A stretch of 64,000 nt of DNA from Mycocentrospora acerina. Its lineage: Eukaryota; Ascomycota; Dothideomycetes; Pleosporales. The first letter of the stretch is position 1. Each line of letters opens with the position of its first letter. The stretch spans positions 5,677 to 69,676 of the forward strand of contig JAKUHH010000146.1 of NCBI GenBank assembly GCA_022701365.1, read 5' to 3'. Under the pieces are notes generated by a model. The model was given only the letters and a program-made list of their open reading frames with translations. It did no database searches and was not told where the DNA came from. The position numbers and the translations under genes are program-made. This document shows, piece by piece, positions 56,601 through 64,000 of this stretch.

Positions 56601-56988
56601 GAGGGCTGCGCGTGTTGACGGGCGTGCTAACAGACGGTTGCTTGGACACAAGGGCGGCCATGACGTCGTCTGGATGCGGCTGCGTCTCCGGGCCAGCCGC
56701 GACCCTCCCGTCGTGCGAGAGCGTGGGCGGCGTGGGAGGGAAGGCGGCGTCTGTCTCGGTCAGTGCGCGCGGTGGTTCTAGGGGCGTTGGCTGCCGGCTG
56801 TCGACGGGCGACGCAGTCTCATTGTCAGTCTGCGAGGTCTCAAGGCGGACGAGCAGCGGTCGTGCGGCTTGCGACAGGTTGCCGTACTCGTTGCTGCGGC
56901 GTGCGGGATGGGCATACGGGGGCAATTGGGGCGGGGCGTGGAAGGCGGACTCGAGTATCGTGTAAGGGTCTGGCTGGGACGCGGACAT
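53662..56988 (-). CDS. Large disordered fungal protein of unknown function
   Basis: One uninterrupted minus-strand frame. The start is the ATG at 56,988 (MSASQPDPYTILESAFHAPP); the open frame extends upstream only to a TTG. This gives 1108 residues. Most of the protein is disordered: Ser, Pro, Arg and Thr rich, with many potential phosphorylation motifs such as RRxS and SPxR. The better-ordered part is the C-terminus: DGTLHPFWRPRGFWDG near residue 930, then a run of acidic residues, and a Lys/Arg-rich end with RWQERSKEKRRDKIRKSIG and RYYVEP. I do not recognise a family. It resembles large regulatory or wall-growth-related fungal proteins only in composition. It is divergent from the next gene across 2.9 kb. 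Confidence 0.75.
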   Translation of the reverse strand: MSASQPDPYTILESAFHAPPQLPPYAHPARRSNEYGNLSQAARPLLVRLETSQTDNETASPVDSRQPTPLEPPRALTETDAAFPPTPPTLSHDGRVAAGPETQPHPDDVMAALVSKQPSVSTPVNTRSPPTPDPSPPRSHGSTAASERPPLFAHPSSRAESFTTAREDLASSNASEGRSVTPLKDRLSTVEEDRGLGLAFEFDNDDDDVTTPTTRGQPWFPESEADATAGAGDVNKESPVAVRTPEREWDPELMRNVTIRKKRNPSSSPRKKHNPVSVVTTGSPVPSTKGRRSSSLRERVEASGNSPYTVSIENFAQSIGWPPPDKEMPEQKQRDFSNKRLSTISVASTVVEAMVIVAPQQRRQTLRHSGRNVALRRESDPSAERASTAFSSRHSIVSEAVPLHRLVHKRTSIADRGKRMSVESDTLGLDRNSSPFSTMSGRTTINSSASTLAHQESIRRVLQPASDIVSRSSSVTRSQKLYHTQKNYHLRGSSAPETTIRTGPSGRRNFSEISPSSSPQPVPAVPRQNPVVVQAPQPPLSPVPSQDPMISPKMRRQRRSVADLKQSADVNKTLPDLPAEPLKKPARQAVLLDISEVAEDKRPPAALLDRVRLLVAERENAVEVAPSPAPRELPTPLQRAQASPVSQSSSYARRGSRSSRTRSDEQRYSTYSQDRSTPSQDAHRPSPDQFSVDGMSRRRASEEYKRTSFDRYTARTEEHAMARHLYSQSTPFSQLSDTPIEVSEATAINIYPHNNHSLLVVQQASRVNSMVPEHRYQLNDSPELYHDVRSTPTPPFVDASEIREDQEDYFQPVLTVEPSTPVMQTQLPQPDGVESPLENPRAPPEPPMIMFIPPTPAEELERQLPPGPPARSDSHPQRRLSLVQRARRYSNDLITPLLSRRGSYSRTRSPDAHSHASSHRNPRVPTVSDDDGTLHPFWRPRGFWDGFEDSESESEEDTLPLGGDTSDVEDYEPEPERGGLKRRLTRKFQSPSQAAGGEGFLIGNSLGVERSGTNRRRHHVNLPADFSPSRIQKRSSRENMRYEHSGYARRTSWRRGRAIPGLKGVQVQYIGLSGVKERWQERSKEKRRDKIRKSIGSRYYVEPVGTAS

Positions 56989-59863
56989 GGTCACGGGTGT
57001 TGGGCTGGAGCGTGCTGGTGCCAGTGCCAGTGCCGGTGCCTGAGGACGCGCTGCCGATGCGGGTGCTGCAGCGGGCAAGCTCAGTCTCGGATGCTACGAG
57101 AGTGCCATGCTCTTGCGCGCAGTAAGGCGTGGGGCTGTTGCATGCGACGCCGGCGTCGCTGTGTGCAGAGTCGCGATATGCACTCTCCCGGGCACACAAC
57201 CGACTGTGACGCAGCCTGGGGGGCGCGTGCGGCGCCAAGCAGGGCGTTCGAGTCCGGGTTCGACGGGGAGCTGGCAAAGGCCGGCGCGAGATGAGACGGG
57301 AATTCAGACAGATGTCAAGACGTCATTGGCGTCGCAAGACGTCGAGAGCGTGGGCAGGCGATGCGAGGAGCAACGTAGCGACTACGGCGACGACAATGCC
57401 GGGGCCAAGAGCGTCAAAAGGAGCACGTCGCTTGCGCAGTGTTAGTCGACTGTCTAGGCGCTATGTGCGGGCAGCGCACGCCTGGTTCGGCCTTTTTGCG
57501 CTGAGCGACGCTGCGTCGACGAGGGCAAGATCAAGGGAGATGGGCGTGGCCGTGGCCGTGGCAGTGGCAGTGCTTCCGGCGCAGGGAGACAGGCCGTGAG
57601 GAGAAGAGAGGAGATTCGCATGGGAGCGCGTTGAAGGCGCTGATCATTTCATTCGTCATGCGAATCCCACCAGCTAACCGAAACCATTGCTATGAACGTG
57701 CAGCAGTGCAGCTCCATCGTCACCACCATCGTCGTCAGCAGCTGCAGCAGCATCACCAGCATCATCATCATCATGTCGCACGGCTGTGATGAGCACGCAT
57801 CGATTTTCGGTCATGTGCTTGCGCTGTTGCATGTACTGAGGTACCTCTTGGTGGGAGGTGGCAGCACACCCAAGAGCGGCTTGTCGATTCGTGGCTTGTC
57901 AACAACCACCAATCCAACCCCAGCTTCGAGACGGTGACGGCCGTTGAGCGTTGGACACGTGAATGCAAGAAAAAAGAGACACGGTGGCTTGGTGGAGCAA
58001 CTGCCTGCATCTTGTTTTGTTGCATCTTCCGTGTTCTGTTGTATCGTGTTCTGTTGCACCGTCTTCTGTTGTCTGCTGTTCATTGTTGGAAGACTCGACT
58101 TGCCGCAGCGCTGTGCTCCTCCAACGCACCACAGTCACCCAGGGCCACCGGCTGTGAGTGTGAGAGTGTGTGAGAGTCCAGAGTCTTTGCCAATATGTGC
58201 TGACCATCATTTTGATTGTCGCGTAATTTGCAATACCTCGGTACTCGTCAGCACATCTGCCCATTCCCGCTCCTTCCCTTTACATTTGACCGGTTTGCAT
58301 CCATGGCCTCTGGGAATCCTCAGCATGCACGTCCAGAACGAGCCCAGAATGAGCCCAAAACGAGACCAACATGTCCAACGGTGCAGCCCGCTAACGTGGC
58401 CCCCTGGCTAGCACATCGGGCCCTCTCGTAACACGAAACGAGCCTGCGTGCTCGCCACTCTCCTTTGCGAGACTCTGAGACGATCGTCATGAGGTGAGCA
58501 AGGGGACGTGCTTGCACCGCCAGCACCACACTCCCCAGGCAAGCGTGGAGGGAGAGACGGCAGGGAGAGGGGAGAGACGGGAGAATCGACCAGGACAAGA
58601 CGTGCATCGAGACAGAGTTGGCGGGCACAGCTGACGGGAAGCCATCCTTGCCCTCCCGCCTTATCACTCCACGCCCTGCCTCGAGATAGTGGGGTCGTTT
58701 TGGGAAGGCGGAGAGAAGGAAGGGCCCGTTCAAGGACCCTGCTGCCATTTGCCATTTGCCATCTGCCATCTGCCAATTGCCGCACGCACGCTGAAATGCT
58801 CGTGTGATGTAGAGAGCAATGTGCATGGTCCAAGGAACAATTGGATGGGCAGCCTGTCGACAATTTTCTGCTGCGGCGGTGGAGTCGAGGATTGGCCATG
58901 CAGCAGAGAGGCACGTCGCTGCAGGACAAGCTGTCACGGTGGGGCCCCTCTGCCCTCTCTCCCGTTCTCTGTACCGTCATGTGTGTGGGTGTGTGTGTAC
59001 AACTACACGTGCATGTATTTTTAGCCGGGCCCGACGGGGCTGAAGTTGTTCTCGCAGAAGCGTCTTGGGAGAAGAAACGGCTCATTGCAAATGCAGCCAT
59101 CTGAGGACAGGCGTGGGACAATGGCTGCCCATGTTCCAGCTTGACGATTGCCCTGGGTGACGCGCACACCCCGCGTTGAACTGGCTGGCTGGCTGGCTCC
59201 ACGAGGCAAGCGCGCGCTGTGTCTCATCGCTCCAGCAGCTGTAAATAGTGTGCGCTCAATCTCATCGCGTTCCCCTCCCCCTCTCCCTCTCCTCCTCTCT
59301 CGCCGCGTGCCATCTCCGATACACGCCGCCCAAGGACCCATTGGGAAATACGGCTGCAGCCCTAAACATCCCCGCTCCTGGCCAAAGTGCACCCCCGTAG
59401 GCTAGTGTCGTTTCTCCAGCACGTCGCAATTTGCTCGACACGATTGCATGACGGCCGGTCCCTTGCTGCTGGCGGGCTGCTGACTGTGCGGCGCCTGTTG
59501 CTCTTTGTTCCTGAGACACGTCGCCTCGCACTCTTGCTTGCCGTCGAGTGAGACTCTGCACGCTCGCATGACTGGGACTGGCTCCAGCTGAGACCAACGC
59601 CGCCAACCACGCAACCAGGGCATCCATAGCCAATCGACAGCAGACAGCCACGGAAACGCACGCGACACGTCCCCCAACGCAGGTACAGAGGACATTGCGA
59701 ACGCTGCCAACACTGAGGACCCCAAGGACCCTGAGGATCCTGAGGAACCTGCGTCTTGTGTTTTGTGTGTGCAAGGTGCAGCCACACCCTACCAGCACTG
59801 CTGCCACCCTCTGCCGCTGCAGCAAGCACCTCCACCTCGGCCTCTACCTTGACCCTGACGACC
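56989..59863. other. Long GC-rich divergent intergenic region
   Basis: A 2.9-kb region between two divergent genes for large proteins. Long frames occur on both strands at once (for example 58,320-58,937 and 58,408-59,202 on the minus strand), which is expected from base composition; none has a domain. A minisatellite of TGCCATT/TGCCATC units lies near 58,743-58,782, and a TCATCA run near 57,762. I read it as promoters plus possible non-coding or upstream-ORF sequence. Confidence 0.5.
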
Positions 59864-62800
59864 ATGGTCGACGCGCAGGAAGCGGGGGGCAAGCTCGCCT
59901 CCAAGAGCCGCTGGCGGACCAAGATCTTCTCTAGCGAAGACGCCACGCACAAGGACCCCAAGGAGCCCAAAGAGCCCAAGACACAGCGCGCGCAGACGTT
60001 CAAGCTCAATGACGATGTCAACGACTTCCTCAAGCCCTCGACAGAAAAGGCCCAGCAGGCTGCCGCCGCCGCCTTCCTCGCTACTGCAAACCGCCCCCGC
60101 ATCGACGTTGCCCGTGCCCAGCGGTGGCCGGGCGCCCAGGAGATATTGAGGGCCGCAGCCGCAGCAGGGGGGCTCAAGAGCCCAGGCCCTGGAGGCTTGA
60201 AGACAGGAACGCGCAAAAAGGGTCTCACCGTCAGCTTTGTGCGCTCCGTGCCGCAGATTATCGGGCATGGCGGCGACGAGTGTGAGGATCCAGTCGATGC
60301 CATTGCCCAGCGCAAGAAGGCGGCCACCCAGGCCACAGAGCGAGCACAACAGATACACACTTCCCAAGACGACGCAGGTCTGGGCACCCGCAGCGATGGC
60401 ATAGGCAGGACCGAATCGCAGACTGCACAGCGCAACAACGTCACCCGCACGCTGACGTCCCACGGCGAGATGTCACCGCCACTTAAGAAGAAGCTCGACA
60501 TGGGCCAGATCAACACGTACACAGGCTCACCCCCTCCACCCTCGCTCCCGCCGCGTATGGGCACCATGGGATTGGGGGGACGCCCAAAGCCACTTTCGCG
60601 AGCACCAACCGGTCTGGATCTGCTCTTGGATACCGAGGGAGGGCAGCCCAGCGTGGATTCTGCCGTGTCTCATGACGATGTAGGAAATCTGTCTCCAGTC
60701 GTGGCCAGAACAGCGCCGGTTCTACCACACACCACCGAAGAGGACGACTTCAGGCCACAACCCCTGAAGCGGACACAGACTGGATTTGGTGACGCGGCTG
60801 GTATTTCTGACAGTGGTCCTGTACCAACAGTCCCAGCCATACAACGGCTGCCCTCGTTGAAGATGACTGATGATGACTCCCCGCTGGACGGGAAGGCCAT
60901 GTTGGCGGAGCGCTTCTTACAACGTGAGCCATCGGACGCTGGCTCACTACAAAGTTTCAGGCAGCGGATGCGACAAGAGGAGGGGAGGGCATTGCACGAG
61001 GCTGCTCAAAGAGTGCCATCGGGTACGCATCGGCTCTCAGATGCAAGCTCTACGCAAGAATACGACCCCTTCCAAGCCACCACTCCTCCATCGTCCTACA
61101 ATGCATCAGCAGCCGGACGAACACCGCCAACAGTACAACCCATGTCACCGCCGCCGCCGCCGAGATCACCACTACGCAGCCTGCAGGCCGCGGATCCTCA
61201 TCGTTCACGAGCACGAGGTCCCTCGCCAGGGCGAAGTCCAATGCCTCCAGGCGCATTTCCTCTTGACACCGACGCGCGACCACTATCATCAGGCTCGTCT
61301 CAGTTCTCTGCGCCATCTGCAACACAAACATCACCTTCTATGCACTCAGAGCCATTTTCTACCTCAACCATTACATCGATCCAACAAACACCTACCGCAA
61401 TGGAGAAAGCCCCTTTTTCGGCCGCCAGCCAAAAGTCTATCTTGCCCACTCCACCTCACTTTGAACAGCGACCCTCATACTTCTCTGCACAGACGAAACC
61501 TCCATCACCGCCACCACAAACGCAAGAGTACAAGGCGTACACACCAGTTAGTCAGGCTCCCGCGCATACTCCAAGCAATCACGTTCCCTCGCATACCCAA
61601 AGCAGTCATGTTCCCGCACACATACCGAGCAGTCAGGCTTCCGCACACGCATCAAGCAGTCAGGCTCCCGCAAACACATCAAGCAGCCAGGCTCCTGCAC
61701 GACCGAGGCCAGAGTTCAACGCAAGACAGACAGGAGGACTTTCTCGCTCTGACACACGGAGTCAAGGTGATGCTGCGTACAGAGATTTTGCTGAGCGAAT
61801 TACCCATATGCGAGGGATATTTCAATTGACTGCTCAGCTTGGAGGGCAGATCTATGATCGTACACTAACGCAGTGGCTTCGTGTAACAACCTGGTGGTTT
61901 TTGAAAGGCCGCGCTGGCATGGAAACTTTAATTAGAAATCGACCCAGAACTACGGAACCCCAATCCGAGCGCCTTACACAGCCTCATGTTGACCTGGCAA
62001 AAGTTTGGTGGATTCTCGCCGAGATACTTCCCAACCATCCCGGGCTACGAAAATACGAAGGATCAGCGGATACTCAAGCTGATCTGGCCAGGCAAGCTGG
62101 AGACATCGCCAGTGCTGAGGCATACGAGATTCAGAAGGCTATCCTTCATTACATGAAGCTCTTGGTGGGGTCGATGCAGAAGCACCAGAGTATGCCTCCG
62201 ACTCAGGCTCTTATTCAGGGTCAGGACCAGTCAATCTGGGAAGAATACCCGGCATTTGCTCCGGATGCTGGGAGTGTACTGCTCGCAGGATCGAACCCAG
62301 TAGTTGTCAATGGCGTTCTCCAATCCCAGCTGAGCTTGTCGCAGTGCCTTCCTCTTGCTGATACTCAAAAAGACTACTGTTACTTCAGAATGTTTGCGAA
62401 AGCTTCTTTAGCAACTGACGACCCTAATACAGATCGTGTTTCTATGGCTACTGTCGTCTCAATCATGCGTCCAAAAGAGAGCTATCAAATCAAGCTTGCC
62501 ATCTGCAGTCAGAACGAAATCGTCAATCTCATAGTTGGATCGGAGTCTGGTACAGGGCCGGCCTGGAAAGACGTCAATTGGAAAAAGGGATCACGGCAAA
62601 TCTGTGTTCAGCTGCGACACGGTTTCGTGCTCACACTAGAGTTCAACGAAGGCGACTTCCGCAGTTTGTGGGCTGTCGTGGAACATACCAATCGTGTAGA
62701 GTCAAATCAGCGAGAACGCAATGACGAACGGTTCGCATGCAAGCTCTATTTGCGAGAGGCTGGCTACAAAGATCCGGCCAATCCAGGAGCGTTCCCTCCA

Positions 62801-64000
62801 GAACGTGTGCCAGGTTGCAAGCTCATGGTCTTTGAGAAATTTGATCTCAGCAGTGAAGGCACGGGTAGGAGGAAACTGCACCGAGGCTACCGAATGGTCT
62901 TAATCACTGCGATTAAGCACAAGCAGATAAGCTTCGTAAATCACGAATTGGGAACAAAGCAAGAACCAATGAATTTCGAATATGTTACCGAACCCGACCA
63001 AGCGCCAGCGATTCGCCTACACTTTCGCGAAGAGACGCCAGACAAGAAGCAAAGAATCTGCACCATGCATCTTGTTTTCCAAGAAGCCAAGGACCGCAAC
63101 CACCTTTTCGGTACCTTCACGTCGATGAACATTGCTGAAGGCGAGATGCCATTTGCTCAAGTGCCGTTGAAGGGTTTCAACATTGAGAGTGCGGATCAAG
63201 CAGAGGGTTTCAGTCAGAGTGGTAGCCGCATTTTGGAAAAACTGCAATGGCAAGAAGCCAAGATAGTAAATTCAGATCCCGAAGCTGCTGGATTGGAGGC
63301 TGCGCCAACAGTCATGAGTGAAAGTTTGAGAATTGTGTGTCGGCACAGCGCTGGTATCATTTCCGACCGAATGAATTTGGGTAGGTTTCATCGTAGTATG
63401 TCTCGTCTCTCATCGATGTTAACAATCACTAGGACCTGGAGAACTTCTTGTGCGCCTACCTACAGATGGCTCACCTGAACTCACGCTCCTCCGCAATGCT
63501 CAACAGGATCTGTCTGTAGCCGTTGATGGTAGCCGGACAGACCCAGACGTTCCCAATGCTCTCGCCGAACTTCTCAAAACTCTCACAAACGCCTCAACAG
63601 TACGGCGCTTGACGTTCAACTCTTTCAAAGATCTCCATACATTCCAACTTGCTGTCACTGGTTTCGCTGTCAAGTTTGATGGGTACGTTGTTTTTACTGT
63701 CACTTGACAATCTTCGTTGGAACAATCTTCTTCTTATACTAATTACTACTAGTATCGCGGCCACGTTCTCGATCTCTCGTCGTCGCATGGTAGTTCCCAT
63801 CTATAAACAATGGACTGCAACCACCATCCGCCTCCAAATCGTCGAACAAGACAATATTCTGCAACTTCTCGCCTTCTTCGAAGACTTTTCGCATGCAGAC
63901 GCGATGAATTTCCAGCTCCGCAGTATGGACGTCTTTGAGAAGACAGACAAGGGCGGAAAATTTGGTCTGAAGCTCGTCGATGCCAAGTTCGCACTCCCTG
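59864..64000 (+). CDS. Large conserved fungal protein, unknown function, incomplete at right edge
   Basis: Exons are 59,864-63,380, 63,433-63,682 and 63,753 onward (introns 52 and 70 bp, phases consistent). At least 1338 residues are visible and the frame is still open at the window end. The start is the ATG at 59,864 (MVDAQEAGGKLASK); the longer frame begins at a TTG. The N-terminal 640 residues are disordered and rich in Pro, Ser, Gln and Ala, with poly-Ala and poly-Pro runs. About 61,550-61,705 carry a 9-residue tandem repeat. From residue about 640 the sequence is ordered, with TLTQWLRVTTWWFLKGRAG, then VDLAKVWWILAEILPNHPGL. The later part has WKKGSRQICVQLRHGFVLTL and IRLHFREETPD. I do not recognise a named domain; a role in polarity or cytoskeleton is not supported by any motif seen. 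Confidence 0.8.
61550..61705 (+). repeat. Coding tandem repeat, 27-bp (9-residue) unit
   Basis: About six imperfect units with the theme SSQAPAHT inside the large unknown gene. The last three copies of AGCAGTCAGGCT start at 61,628, 61,655 and 61,682, exactly 27 bp apart. Units vary at a few positions (Q/H, P/S), so the array is ageing but in frame. Confidence 0.75.

Noticed and set aside
57762..57775. TCATCA trinucleotide run as a regulatory site
   Set aside because: Ordinary microsatellite without position or partner to support a function.
58320..59202. Two overlapping minus-strand frames of 205 and 264 codons
   Set aside because: Overlap in different phases, Cys/Arg/Ser-rich composition without domains, and no splice context.

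Overview
This window comes from the nuclear genome of a filamentous ascomycete. The genes carry many short introns (about 44 to 83 bp) with GT..AG borders, the gene families are typical of such fungi, and gene-rich GC-balanced stretches alternate with AT-rich blocks that look mutated by repeat-induced point mutation (RIP). The gene set and AT-rich islands fit a Dothideomycete, most likely Pleosporales, but that placement is inference. I rebuilt 18 protein-coding genes (one incomplete at the right edge) and one pseudogene, and resolved almost every splice junction by matching intron phase; the exceptions are stated.

Layout. Positions 1-12,100 are an accessory, AT-rich region: two decayed copies of one repeat in opposite orientation, a short-chain dehydrogenase, a kelch pseudogene, a six-exon cytochrome P450 and an NmrA-like NAD(P)-binding protein. 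Positions 12,100-20,000 hold a secreted CE1 esterase (probably acetylxylan esterase), an arrestin-like ubiquitin-ligase adaptor, a seven-exon Zn2Cys6 transcription factor and a phytanoyl-CoA-dioxygenase-like enzyme. Positions 20,100-30,550 are conserved core: a class I/II-type chitin synthase, the Hsp70/Hsp90 co-chaperone Sti1, a stand-alone protein with two FolB-like domains, and UDP-glucose pyrophosphorylase. Positions 30,550-33,230 are a gene-free AT-rich, microsatellite-rich spacer. A tricalbin (ER-plasma membrane tether), a protein with an Arg-rich charged tail (DUF7514-like), a 2H phosphoesterase and a CorA-like membrane protein follow, all on the minus strand, to 45,850. A 1539-residue HET-NACHT-WD40 NLR-like receptor occupies 46,711-51,330 and is divergent from the CorA-like gene. 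After another AT-rich/simple-repeat spacer come two large, mostly disordered fungal proteins of unknown function, transcribed divergently from a 2.9 kb GC-rich intergenic region; the right-hand one runs off the window.

How they may work together. UDP-glucose pyrophosphorylase and chitin synthase both serve wall polysaccharide synthesis, but they are not adjacent and no cluster is implied. The SDR, P450 and NmrA-like genes could be the remains of a small secondary-metabolite locus. The most interesting unit is the NLR-like gene. Its WD array resolves into 14 blades, with a 252-bp two-blade unit repeated in tandem and microsatellite-like insertions in two blades, and it lies head-to-head with a membrane protein gene that could be a partner or effector. 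I saw no tRNA, rRNA, CRISPR array or intact transposon.
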